Assembly (NCBI GenBank): GCA_020053105.1
Contig: JAGVNU010000062.1
Coordinates: 1-63,266, forward strand
DNA length: 63,266 bases
Source of the DNA: Thermodesulfovibrionia bacterium
GTDB taxonomy: Bacteria; Nitrospirota; Thermodesulfovibrionia; UBA6902
Direction of reading: 5' to 3'
The stretch's first letter is position 1; the number at the start of each line of letters is the position of its first letter. Below the pieces are notes generated by a model, which saw only the letters and a program-made list of their open reading frames with translations, ran no database searches and was not told where the DNA came from. Both the position numbers and the translations under genes were made by a program. Below, in pieces: positions 36,466 through 45,573 of this stretch.

Positions 36466-39400
36466 ATGACAGACAAGCAAATTGACCAGGGAAAAACGTT
36501 TCCCATCGTAGCCATCGGGGCCTCGGCGGGAGGTCTCAACTCCATCCAATGCTTCCTGAACGCGCTGCCGAAGGATTTCGGTTTTGCAATCGTCTTTCTC
36601 CAGCACCTTTCCCATAAACACGGGAACCTTCTTCCCGGCCTGCTCCGTTCAGGAAGACCTTCTCTCGATATAGGGGAGATATCCGACGGAATGGAGGCAC
36701 TTCCCGGGAAACTCTATCTCTGTCCGCCGGGGGTGGAGCTGAGGATTGAGAAAGGAATTCTTCATACAGCGCCGTTTTCCGGGGAGCGCGTTCATTTGCC
36801 TATCGACGAATTCTTTACGTCTCTTGCCGAAGATGCCGGGGAGCGGGCCATTGCTGTCATCTTTTCAGGCGCGGGCACGGACGGGGCGCGGGGAATTCAC
36901 GAAATAAAGAATGCGGGCGGGACGGTTTTTGTCCAGGACCCGGCCACTGCCGAGTTTCCGGGGATGTCTCTTTCCGCTATAGATACAGGGAAGGCGGACG
37001 GCGTGCTTCAGCCTGAGGAAATCGCCTCGGAGATATTGAAGCTCCACGGGGCAATCTCCGTAAGCACTGAAGGCGTCATAACATGGGAAAATTTCGAGAC
37101 TTTCTACCGGCTGATATTTGAGAAGACCGGGTACCGCTTTAATTATTATAAACAGAATGTAATCAACCGCAGGATCAGAAGGCGCATGTACCTGCGCGGG
37201 GTTTTGTCGGTGAAAGATTACATAAAAATGGTGGCGGAAAATGACGCCGAAGCAGGCGCGCTTGCCGCCGACTTCATGATAGGGGTCACGTCTTTTTTCC
37301 GTGACAGGCTGGCATGGAAGGCCCTCAACCTCGGCGTGATAAGGAAGCTTGCAGCGGAAGATAATGACATCCCGGTCCGGGTCTGGACCCCCGCATGCGC
37401 AACCGGGGAAGAGGCGTATTCCATTGCCATGATGCTCCACAACGAGTTTGAGCTTGCCGGGAGGAAGAGGGAGATACAGGTCTTTGCCACGGACGTCAAC
37501 GACCGGGCGCTTGATAAGGCGCGTGAAGGCAAATACCCCGGCAGCATTGTTGCCGACGTGCCGCCGGAATACATGAAGAGATATTTCACTTGCTCCGAGG
37601 ACGGCCTTTCGGTAATCATCGGCAAAGATATACGCGAGCGCGTGGTGGTCGCCAAACAGGACCTTCTCACTGACCCGCCGTTTTCGCGGCTCGACCTGGT
37701 CATCTGCCGTAACCTGCTTATATATCTCGAACCGCAGGCCCAGGAGAAATGCATCACCCTTTTTCATTATGCGCTTAAGGAAGGCGGCTATCTTTTCTTA
37801 GGCAATGCGGAGTCCGTCGGCAGGAGCGGCGCGTTCTTCAGGTCTTTGGCCCATAAAAAATGCCGTGTCTATCAAAAGCTCGAGTCAACGACTTCTGCAA
37901 GGGTGCCGCTTCCCGTTCCTTTTGCATCGGAACGCCCTGTGCCTCTTCCAGTCCGGGCGTCGGTCACGGAGCAGCAGTCCGTCACCGGGGCCATCCAGGA
38001 GTCCCTGCTTGAGGGATACGCACCGGCGGCAGTTGCAATCAATCAGCATTACGATATCATTTACCATAACGGCCCCACTAACAGATACCTCTGCCAGCCC
38101 CGGGGCGTGCCCACACAGAACCTGCTTGAGCTTCTCTCCGAGAACCTGCGAAGCAGGGTCCGGGGGGCGATCTACAGGACGACACAGGAGTCAAAGCCGG
38201 TCTTGATCCGGGCGAGCATCCCCGGGGATGACGAGGGGAAAATTCATGTCACTCTGCGCATTTCAAGATTGAAAGAGGACCTGTCCCTTATCGTATTCCA
38301 TGAGAAGGGTGGAATTTCCGAACAGGAAGCCTCAGCTATGGAGGCTGCCGATGTTGACGTCAATGCAATCCGCCAGCTTGAAAGCGAGCTGTCGGCAACA
38401 CGCGCAGACCTTCAGAGCCATATCGAGCAGCTGAAGAGCCTCAATGAAGAGCTTCAATCATCCAACGAGGAATTGCAGGCAGCCAACGAGGAGCTTGAGA
38501 CCTCAAGGGAAGAGCTGCAGTCGCTGAATGAAGAACTCATAACCGTTAATTCGCAGCTCCAGGGCAAGATAGAGGAGCAGGATGAGACCAACAACGACCT
38601 GAACAACTTTCTTGCAAGCACAAATATTCCTACCATCTTTCTTGATCACTTGTTCAGGGTCAAACGGTTCACGCCTGCCATGTCAAAACTCCTGAAGCTC
38701 ATCCCCTCTGACGTGGGACGGCCGATTGCCGACATGTCGCTGGAGGGACTCGGGCCTGAGCTTATTGCGGACGCGCAAACCGTACTTGACAATCTTGCCG
38801 CGGTAAAAAAAGAAATCCTGCTCAAAGAGGTCTGGTATGTCAGGACAGCGCTCCCCTACAGGACTTCCGACAACCGTATCGAGGGAGTGATTATTACTTA
38901 TACCGATGTCACCGATCTAAAACGGGAGGAGGAGCGGACAAGGCATCTCGCCTCTTTTCCACAACTGAATCCGAATCCTATCGTCGAGCTGGATGCTTCC
39001 GGCAAAATTATCTTTTTTAATCCGGCGGCGGAAAAAGCGCTGGACAGCCTTGACATGGGAAAAGACGATTTGAGGATCTTCCTGCCCCAGGACATTGAAA
39101 GCATCCTGAAAAATCTTGAAAATAAAACCGAAGCGACCTTTTATCGCGAGCTTAATTTGAAGGGAAAGGTATTCGGCGAGACAATTTATCTTAGTTCCCA
39201 GTTCAATGTCGCGCGTATTTATGCCTATGACATCACCGAACGCAAGCGCGCTGAAGACAAGATCATCCGCGCAAAGGAAGAATGGGAGCGGACCTTCGAC
39301 AGCGTGCCGGACATGATCGCAATACTCGACAATAATCACAGGATCATACGGGTAAATGAGTCTATGGCGAAGCGTCTTGGACGAAAGGCTGAGGAGTGCT

Positions 39401-40266
39401 TCGGCCTGCCGTGCTATGAAGTCATGCATGGGACAACGGCCCCGCCTGGTTTTTGCCCTCATACACGCACAATGAAGGACGGTTGTGAGCATATTCAGGA
39501 TGTCTATGAAGAATGTCTCGGCATGGACTTGCTGGTTACCACCACCCCATTTTTCGATGCACAAGGACAGATAACCGGCTCTGTCCATGTTGCCCACGAC
39601 ATCACCGTACGCAAACGGGCCGAAGATTTGCTGCGCAAGGCCCATGACGATCTGGAGCTGCGTGTTAAGGAGCGCACCAAAGAACTTACCGAGGCCCATA
39701 CTGCAGTAAAAACCGAAAGACAGAGGTTCTATGACGTGCTGGAGATGCTGCCGGTCTATGTTATACTCTTGACCCCGGATTACCATGTGCCGTTTGCCAA
39801 CAGGTTTTTCCGCGAACGCTTCGGCGAGTCCCACGGCATGCGCTGCTATGAGTATTTATTCGGGCGCACGGAGCCTTGTACGGTTTGCGATACTTATTCC
39901 GTGCTGAAAACCAATGCGCCGCATCATTGGGAATGGACCGGCCCGGACGGCCGTAACTACGACATCTTCGACTTCCCCTTTACCGACACGGACGGCTCGC
40001 CCCTTATAATGGAGGTGGGCATCGACATTACCGAACGTAAGCAGGCGGAAGATGGCCTGCGGAAGGTCAACGAGACTTTGGAACAGCGCGTGGCCGAGCG
40101 CACGGAGGAATTGAGCGCCAACTACGAGGAACTGGTGCGCTTTAACAACGCCGCAGTCGGCCGGGAGCTCCGCATGATAGAATTGAAGAAAGAAATAAAC
40201 GAACTGTGCGCACAGGCAGGCCTGCCGCCGCGCTTCCCGCTTGATTTCGAAAAGGAGGACAGATGA
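36466..40266 (+). CDS. CheB-CheR fusion with multiple PAS domains, no kinase domain
   Basis: 1266 residues. CheB methylesterase domain (~10-190) with triad candidates Ser20 (GASAGG), His47 (LQHLSHKH) and Asp139 (GTDGARG). CheR methyltransferase (~205-475) with ACATGEEAYSIAMML as SAM motif. Then a PAS-like region, a long heptad coiled coil (~640-715, NEELQSSNEELQAANEELE), and three or four PAS domains to the end, two with Cys groups (PPGFCPHTRTMKDGCEH and EPCTVCDTYS). It ends with RELRMIELKKEINEL, a segment that normally leads into a kinase, but no HisKA/HATPase follows. There are no chemoreceptor genes nearby. Its stop overlaps the solute-binding gene by ATGA. Confidence 0.92.
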   Translation: MTDKQIDQGKTFPIVAIGASAGGLNSIQCFLNALPKDFGFAIVFLQHLSHKHGNLLPGLLRSGRPSLDIGEISDGMEALPGKLYLCPPGVELRIEKGILHTAPFSGERVHLPIDEFFTSLAEDAGERAIAVIFSGAGTDGARGIHEIKNAGGTVFVQDPATAEFPGMSLSAIDTGKADGVLQPEEIASEILKLHGAISVSTEGVITWENFETFYRLIFEKTGYRFNYYKQNVINRRIRRRMYLRGVLSVKDYIKMVAENDAEAGALAADFMIGVTSFFRDRLAWKALNLGVIRKLAAEDNDIPVRVWTPACATGEEAYSIAMMLHNEFELAGRKREIQVFATDVNDRALDKAREGKYPGSIVADVPPEYMKRYFTCSEDGLSVIIGKDIRERVVVAKQDLLTDPPFSRLDLVICRNLLIYLEPQAQEKCITLFHYALKEGGYLFLGNAESVGRSGAFFRSLAHKKCRVYQKLESTTSARVPLPVPFASERPVPLPVRASVTEQQSVTGAIQESLLEGYAPAAVAINQHYDIIYHNGPTNRYLCQPRGVPTQNLLELLSENLRSRVRGAIYRTTQESKPVLIRASIPGDDEGKIHVTLRISRLKEDLSLIVFHEKGGISEQEASAMEAADVDVNAIRQLESELSATRADLQSHIEQLKSLNEELQSSNEELQAANEELETSREELQSLNEELITVNSQLQGKIEEQDETNNDLNNFLASTNIPTIFLDHLFRVKRFTPAMSKLLKLIPSDVGRPIADMSLEGLGPELIADAQTVLDNLAAVKKEILLKEVWYVRTALPYRTSDNRIEGVIITYTDVTDLKREEERTRHLASFPQLNPNPIVELDASGKIIFFNPAAEKALDSLDMGKDDLRIFLPQDIESILKNLENKTEATFYRELNLKGKVFGETIYLSSQFNVARIYAYDITERKRAEDKIIRAKEEWERTFDSVPDMIAILDNNHRIIRVNESMAKRLGRKAEECFGLPCYEVMHGTTAPPGFCPHTRTMKDGCEHIQDVYEECLGMDLLVTTTPFFDAQGQITGSVHVAHDITVRKRAEDLLRKAHDDLELRVKERTKELTEAHTAVKTERQRFYDVLEMLPVYVILLTPDYHVPFANRFFRERFGESHGMRCYEYLFGRTEPCTVCDTYSVLKTNAPHHWEWTGPDGRNYDIFDFPFTDTDGSPLIMEVGIDITERKQAEDGLRKVNETLEQRVAERTEELSANYEELVRFNNAAVGRELRMIELKKEINELCAQAGLPPRFPLDFEKEDR

Positions 40267-41273
40267 AGAGACGTTTACTGATACGTATTCCGGGTACCTT
40301 AACGGTGATGGTAATATGCATCTGTTTCTTTGCGTGCACACAGACGGACCAGCAACACGCCGTCCCTGCTGAAAAAGTCACGATCGCCTATTCTGCCACG
40401 ACTGACGCGGTCCTTGCGGAAGTCGCCCAGTCACGCGGATACTATCGTGAGGAAGGATTAGATGCGGTCCCGCACATGCATCCCTATGGAAAACTGGCCC
40501 TCGATGAAGTGTTGAATGGGAAAGCGGATTTTGCGACCGTGGCCGAAACGCCTGTAATGTTTGCTGTCATGAACGGGGAAAAAATATCAATAATCGCGAC
40601 GATCCAGACTTCCAGAAAAAATAACGCAATTGTTGCAAGAAAGGACAAGGGTATTCTCACCCCGCTTGACCTGAAGGGAAAGAAGATGGGAGTGACTTTA
40701 GGGACCACTGCTGATTTTTTCATGGACGCCATGCTGGTTACGCATGGCATTTTAAGGAAAGACGTAAAGGTCATTGATCTGAAGGCGGATGAGATACCTG
40801 CTGCCCTTGCTAATGGCGACGTTGAGGCCGTTACAGCATTTGCCCCCTATTTAAACTACGCGCAGGAAAAGCTCGGCGACCTCGGCATTATTTTTTATAA
40901 CGAAGATATATACACGTTTACTTTTAATGTTGTCGCAAGACAGGAATTCATCCGCAAAAATCCGGAGAGGGTCAAAAAAATGCTCCGCGCTTTGATCAAG
41001 GCCGAGGAATTTGTCAGGCAGCATCCGGACGAGGCGCAAAAGATCACGGCTGATTTCAGTGGAATAGATATTGGCATACTCCGCGATATGTGGGCTGATG
41101 TCACCTTCAGCGTGACGCTCGACCAGTCGCTGCTTCTTGCACTGGAAGACGAATCACAATGGGCGATAAAAACTGGTCTCACAGTAGGGACGAAGGTTTC
41201 CAATTATCTTGATTTTATATACCTCGATGGTCTGGAGTCGGTCAAACCGGAAGCGGTAAGAATATTAAGATGA
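40263..41273 (+). CDS. NMT1/SsuA-type solute-binding lipoprotein
   Basis: 336-residue periplasmic binding protein of the nitrate/sulfonate/thiamine-precursor type. Signal peptide with candidate lipobox FFAC (Cys25), then KVTIAYSATTDAVLAEVAQS, GYYREEGLDAVP, GKADFATVAETPVMFAV, DLKGKKMGVTLGTTADFFMD and RKNPERVKKMLRALIKAEEF. No ABC permease or ATPase is near. It is instead translationally coupled to the CheB-CheR-PAS gene (ATGA at 40263-40266), so it may work as a sensor's ligand-binding subunit. Ligand unknown. Confidence 0.88.
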   Translation: MKRRLLIRIPGTLTVMVICICFFACTQTDQQHAVPAEKVTIAYSATTDAVLAEVAQSRGYYREEGLDAVPHMHPYGKLALDEVLNGKADFATVAETPVMFAVMNGEKISIIATIQTSRKNNAIVARKDKGILTPLDLKGKKMGVTLGTTADFFMDAMLVTHGILRKDVKVIDLKADEIPAALANGDVEAVTAFAPYLNYAQEKLGDLGIIFYNEDIYTFTFNVVARQEFIRKNPERVKKMLRALIKAEEFVRQHPDEAQKITADFSGIDIGILRDMWADVTFSVTLDQSLLLALEDESQWAIKTGLTVGTKVSNYLDFIYLDGLESVKPEAVRILR

Positions 41274-41290
41274 GAATAACAAACTGCCAT

Positions 41291-41412
41291 AGCTCCCCTC
41301 CTATGTTAGGAGGGGTGGCCGCAGGCCGGGGGTGGTAAGTTAGTTATGGAGCGAGGATTAGTGGTATCTAAAACAAACCACCCCTGCCCCTCCTTAACTA
41401 AGGAGGGGAGTT
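41291..41412. repeat. REP-like repeat cluster before a kinase gene
   Basis: CTCCCCTCCTATGTTAGGAG followed by GGGTGGCCGCAGGCC and GGGGGTGGT, then, after ~30 bp, ACCACCCCTGCCCCTCC and AACTAAGGAGGGGAG in inverse orientation. The same two-part unit is at 48215-48306. The final AGGAGGGGAG lies 16-25 bp before the next ATG. Confidence 0.8.
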
Positions 41413-41426
41413 AGAAGGAAGAAACT

Positions 41427-43520
41427 ATGCAGGTCAAAAAAAGGCTGAGAATAAACTCTATTGTTTCGCTAATAACGGTTTTAATTATTATTCTTGTGTT
41501 ATCTCTGACCCTGCATCGTATCAATCAGGCAAACAATACAGCTAAAGTCGCCGGCGATATTGTACTAAACTCGTTTGAGAAGGTCACGCTCAGAAACGAT
41601 TATTTGCGGAATAACAATGAGAGGGCAAAAATACAGTGGTTTGCCGCGTATGAAAAGATCAGCGGCATTCTGAAGACTGCATCGGAAAACTTCCATACGG
41701 CCGAAGACAAAAAGACTATAGATGTATTACTCGAAAATAATGAGTCAATCAGGAAAATCTTCACAGCCATTGTCGAAAACCGGGAGAAAACGAAATCAAA
41801 TCCAGAGGCTGCCGTCATCTCACAGGAGGTCGAAGACAGACTGCTCAGTCAGTGGAACAGGAAGGTCTACGATGAGGCCCTGTATGGGCGTGAATTGCTG
41901 GCTTCAAGCGGTAAGGAACGCGCTTCAATCATCTGGCAGGCGGGAGTAGGTATCGCCTGCTTATTCCTGGTACTGTTAGGGGCCGTGATAGTCCATTCAT
42001 GGACTATGGGACGAATAATCACCGACCGCATCTTTCGGCTCCGCGACGGCGTATCGGTCATCGGAGGTGGCGCCCTCGATTACAGGATCGATATCAAAGG
42101 CGATGACGAGTTTGCCGAACTCTCGGATGCGTTTAATGAAATGGCTGTCAAATTGCGCGGCTCTGACAACTACCTTAGAAACGAGATCGCGGAGCGCAAG
42201 CAGACTGAGGAGGAAGTTAAGAAACTTGCCCGACATCTGCAGCTTTCGCTGGATGTGTCCAACATGGGTTGGTGGCACTATGACCCGATTACGAGGATCT
42301 CCTCGTGGGACGACGGCTACAAGAAGATCTTCGGCGTCGCAGGCCACACCCGGCCCAACGACGAAATCCTGACCCATATCATCCACCCTGAAGACCTGCC
42401 CGGTCTCTGGTCCAAGGTAGAGGCGTCCCTGGACCCGGTCGCTCCCCGGCCATTTGCAGCGGAGTACCGCATTAACCGTCCTGATGGGGCAATGCGCTGG
42501 ATCGAGGCGCACGGCATCGCGTCGTTTGCAGGCGAAGGGGACAAACGGACAGCGACGAGTTTAGTCGGCACTGTCCAGGACATCACAGAACGTAAACATG
42601 CCGATGAAGCGCTGCGTAAAGCCCATGACGAACTGGAGATACGCGTTCAGCAACGTACCAAAGAACTCAGGGAACTCAACGAGACCCTTGAGCAGCGAGT
42701 GGCCGAGCGCACCGCCGAGCTTCAGGCCGCTAACACTATGCTGCTTGATTCCCGCCGTGCTGCCCTTAATATGATGGAAGACGCACTTGTTGCCCGGCGA
42801 CGGGCTGAGGAGGTGGGCGAAGAGCTTGCCTTGGCCAACAGAGAACTTGATGCGTTTTCTTACGCCGTGTCCAACGACCTCAGGGCGCCTCTGCGTACGA
42901 TAGAGGGCTTTACTACCGCGATCATAGAAGACTTCGCTGTGTCACTTGACCAGACCGCCAAAGACTATTTCAACAGGGTGGTCTCCGCAAGCCGCCGCAT
43001 GTCCCAGCTCATTGACGCCATGCTGAGCATGGCCCGTCTGACCAGGGGAGAGCTTATGGAGAGGGCAGTGAACCTCAGCGACCTTGCGGAAGTGGCCGCA
43101 TATGAGCTGGGCAAAAAATACCCGGAGCGCCTGGTGGAAAGCGTCATAGCCAAAGGCATTAAGGTGCGGGGAGATATTGACATGCTCAGGGTGGTGATGG
43201 AGAACCTCATGGACAACGCATGGAAATTCACCGGCGGGCATGAACAGGCAAGGATAGAATTCGGGATGACGAAAGAAGAAATAAGTCATATAGGTCTTAT
43301 AGGACCTATTTACTTTGTGCGTGACGACGGCGCGGGGTTTGATATGGATTACGCCGATAAACTCTTTGAGCCGTTTAAACGGCTCCATTCAGAGGCCGAA
43401 TTCCCCGGCATAGGGATAGGCCTGGCCACTGTTTACAAAATCATCAGCAAGCACGGCGGAAAGATATGGGCGGAAAGCGTCCCGGAAAAGGGGGCGTCGT
43501 TTTATTTTACGCTGAAATGA
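41427..43520 (+). CDS. Membrane histidine-kinase-like protein lacking the phosphoacceptor His
   Basis: 697 residues. TM1 ~10-27, periplasmic helical sensor ~28-170 (4-helix type), TM2 ~172-192, HAMP (RIITDRIFRLRDGVSVIGGG), PAS ~265-390 with PAC, two coiled-coil stretches, a HisKA-like domain and HATPase_c (NLMDNAWKF, DDGAGFDM, GIGIGLATVYKI). The phosphorylation motif reads YAVSNDLRAPLR: the expected His is Asn483 (AAC, 42873-42875). The neighbour at 43543 has SHDLRAPLR at the same place. ATP-binding motifs look intact. A palindromic repeat at 43281-43310 encodes part of the loop before DDGAGF. Confidence 0.9.
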   Translation: MQVKKRLRINSIVSLITVLIIILVLSLTLHRINQANNTAKVAGDIVLNSFEKVTLRNDYLRNNNERAKIQWFAAYEKISGILKTASENFHTAEDKKTIDVLLENNESIRKIFTAIVENREKTKSNPEAAVISQEVEDRLLSQWNRKVYDEALYGRELLASSGKERASIIWQAGVGIACLFLVLLGAVIVHSWTMGRIITDRIFRLRDGVSVIGGGALDYRIDIKGDDEFAELSDAFNEMAVKLRGSDNYLRNEIAERKQTEEEVKKLARHLQLSLDVSNMGWWHYDPITRISSWDDGYKKIFGVAGHTRPNDEILTHIIHPEDLPGLWSKVEASLDPVAPRPFAAEYRINRPDGAMRWIEAHGIASFAGEGDKRTATSLVGTVQDITERKHADEALRKAHDELEIRVQQRTKELRELNETLEQRVAERTAELQAANTMLLDSRRAALNMMEDALVARRRAEEVGEELALANRELDAFSYAVSNDLRAPLRTIEGFTTAIIEDFAVSLDQTAKDYFNRVVSASRRMSQLIDAMLSMARLTRGELMERAVNLSDLAEVAAYELGKKYPERLVESVIAKGIKVRGDIDMLRVVMENLMDNAWKFTGGHEQARIEFGMTKEEISHIGLIGPIYFVRDDGAGFDMDYADKLFEPFKRLHSEAEFPGIGIGLATVYKIISKHGGKIWAESVPEKGASFYFTLK
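43281..43310 (+). repeat. Palindromic repeat inside the kinase gene (ATP-domain loop)
   Basis: ATAAGTCATATAGGTCTTAT then AGGACCTATT, translated in frame as ISHIGLIGPI. An inverse copy with small differences fills the gap at 46577-46609. Confidence 0.7.
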
Positions 43521-43542
43521 AGAATCAGGTTTTTGAATTGCT

Positions 43543-45498
43543 ATGTCTATACGATTAAAACTTACTATCGCGTTCCTGGTCTTTGTCCTGGTCCCTTCAC
43601 TTTTTGTCGGAGTCCTGACATTCACTAATTATAAAAAATCACTTGAGACCATCCACCTTTCAAACCTGCAGGATATCGCCTCTTTTAAGGCGGACAAATT
43701 AGAGGCATACTTTGCAGGATTAAAGGCAAATATAGAAATCGCCCAGGGCTATTACAACATCAAACAGAATCTTCCTGTGCTCACCCGCCTTGCCAAGGCC
43801 CCGGACTCCCCGGAGTTTCTTTCCGCCCGGAAAATGCTCGATGCGCAACTGAAGCGTATGGAATCGGTTTTACTCCTTTCCGACATTATGCTGGTGAGTA
43901 CCGGCGGTGAAGTCGTTTACACAAGCAATCCCAGGCATAACCTGACGGATTTTATGCACCCGCTTCGTGAACCGCACCAGACGGCCTTTAATTTTACGGA
44001 AGGTAAAGACAAGATTTATTTTGCAGATGTCTTTTTCGATAAAGCACAGGACAACACGCCCGTAATGCTGATTACCGCTCCGGCCTTTGATTTTAAAGGC
44101 GTCTTTATAGGCCGCATCGCTTTTGAAGTAGACATGCGCTCCATTTATAAAATTATCCAGGATGCGACCGGCCTGGGCGATACCGGTGAGGTGCTGCTGG
44201 GAAAGAAAAAAGGAGTCGAAGTGGTATTTTTAAATCCATTAAGACATGACCCTGAAGCGGCCCTTAAGAAAAGTATAAGTGTGGGAGGAGAGCTTGGCGG
44301 CCCGATCCAGGAGGCTGTGCATGGAAGAAAAGGGGCGGGACAGTTGATTGATTACCGCGGGAAGGAAGTTATTGCGGCCTGGAGGTATTTACCTTCTTTG
44401 GACTGGGGGATGGTGGCCAAGATTGATACTGAGGAAGCTTTTGCCGATGTCATTAATTTGAGGCGTCTGGTGATTATCATTCTGATTATTATTTTTCTCC
44501 TGTGCAGCATAGTGGCAGTATCAATCGCCCAGTCTATTTCAGCGCCCATTAAAAATCTCTCTAAAGGCGCTGAGATCATAGGAAGCGGGAATTTAGACTA
44601 TAAAATCGGGACCAATCTGAAGGATGAAATAGGCCAGCTTTCAAGGGCCTTCGACAAGATGACCGGGGATTTAAAGAAGATCACCGCCTCACGTGATGAA
44701 TTAAACAGTGAGATCACCGAGCGTAAGCGTGCTGAGGGAAAAATCAGTTCCCTTAACGAAGAGCTGAAACATCATCTGTTTCAGCTTGAAGCAGCCAACA
44801 GGGAGCTTGAGGCCTTCAGCTATTCAGTGTCCCATGACCTGCGCGCGCCCCTCAGGAGCGTTGCCGGGTTCAGCCAGGCGCTGGTTGAAGACTATGCGGA
44901 CAAACTCGATGCGGAAGGCAGGGATTCCCTTGAGCGGATACTCGCCGCCACGCAGAAAATGGGCAGGCTAATTGACGATCTGTTAAACCTGTCCCGTGTG
45001 TCAAGGTCGGAGATGAAACGCGAAGAGGTAAACCTGAGCGGGCTTGCCGGAAAGATTGCGGACATGCTCAGGCAATCGCAGCCTGAACGGCAGGCGGAGT
45101 TCATCATCGCCGAAGGCCTTGCCGCGCGTGGAGACGAGCATCTGCTGACTATCGTGCTGGAGAACCTTCTCGGCAATGCATGGAAGTTTACCGGGAAAAA
45201 CCCGCAAACCTTGATAGAATTCGGTATGTACCACCCCTTTAATTCCCCTCCTAATTTAGGAGGGGAGCAAGTGGTGGCAGGAAAGGATGTTTATTTTGTC
45301 AAAGATAACGGCGCAGGCTTTGACATGTTGTATGCCGGCAAGGTATTCAGCCCCTTTCAGAGGCTTCATTCCATGAATGAATTCCCCGGCACGGGCATCG
45401 GCCTTGCCACGGTCAAGCGCATCATCAACCGCCACGGCGGAAACGTGTGGATCGAGGCGGAGGTGGGGAAGGGGACGACGGTTTATTTTACTTTGTAA
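43543..45498 (+). CDS. dCache-HAMP sensor histidine kinase
   Basis: 651 residues. TM1 ~8-27, large periplasmic double-Cache sensor (~30-300: FVDMR-like FEVDMRSIYKII, GDTGEVLLGKK, LDWGMVAKID), TM2 ~310-330, HAMP (SISAPIKNLSKGAEII), coiled coil, HisKA with His431 (SVSHDLRAPLRS), HATPase_c (NLLGNAWKF, DNGAGFDM, GTGIGLATVKRI). Likely senses a small extracellular ligand. A REP-like repeat (45229-45280) is translated in frame as YHPFNSPPNLGGEQVVAG between IEFGM and YFVKDNGAGF, where relatives have a short variable loop. Start 22 bp after the previous gene. Confidence 0.92.
   Translation: MSIRLKLTIAFLVFVLVPSLFVGVLTFTNYKKSLETIHLSNLQDIASFKADKLEAYFAGLKANIEIAQGYYNIKQNLPVLTRLAKAPDSPEFLSARKMLDAQLKRMESVLLLSDIMLVSTGGEVVYTSNPRHNLTDFMHPLREPHQTAFNFTEGKDKIYFADVFFDKAQDNTPVMLITAPAFDFKGVFIGRIAFEVDMRSIYKIIQDATGLGDTGEVLLGKKKGVEVVFLNPLRHDPEAALKKSISVGGELGGPIQEAVHGRKGAGQLIDYRGKEVIAAWRYLPSLDWGMVAKIDTEEAFADVINLRRLVIIILIIIFLLCSIVAVSIAQSISAPIKNLSKGAEIIGSGNLDYKIGTNLKDEIGQLSRAFDKMTGDLKKITASRDELNSEITERKRAEGKISSLNEELKHHLFQLEAANRELEAFSYSVSHDLRAPLRSVAGFSQALVEDYADKLDAEGRDSLERILAATQKMGRLIDDLLNLSRVSRSEMKREEVNLSGLAGKIADMLRQSQPERQAEFIIAEGLAARGDEHLLTIVLENLLGNAWKFTGKNPQTLIEFGMYHPFNSPPNLGGEQVVAGKDVYFVKDNGAGFDMLYAGKVFSPFQRLHSMNEFPGTGIGLATVKRIINRHGGNVWIEAEVGKGTTVYFTL
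45229..45280 (+). repeat. REP-like repeat inserted in frame in a kinase gene
   Basis: CCACC ... TCCCCTCCTAATTTAGGAGG GGA ... GGTGG: the core hairpin of the same family as 41291-41412 and 48215-48306, here within coding sequence and a multiple of three overall. Confidence 0.8.
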
Positions 45499-45573
45499 GA
45501 ATTTCGGGTCTCAAGTTTGTAGTTTCTTGGATGGTAAAATATAATTAAATAAAGGCGCATGGAGGTATGAGTT

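Noticed and set aside
41427..45498. Treating the two adjacent membrane kinases as one gene broken by a stop
   Set aside because: Each has its own membrane segments, HAMP, HisKA-like and ATP domains and its own start; they are paralogues.
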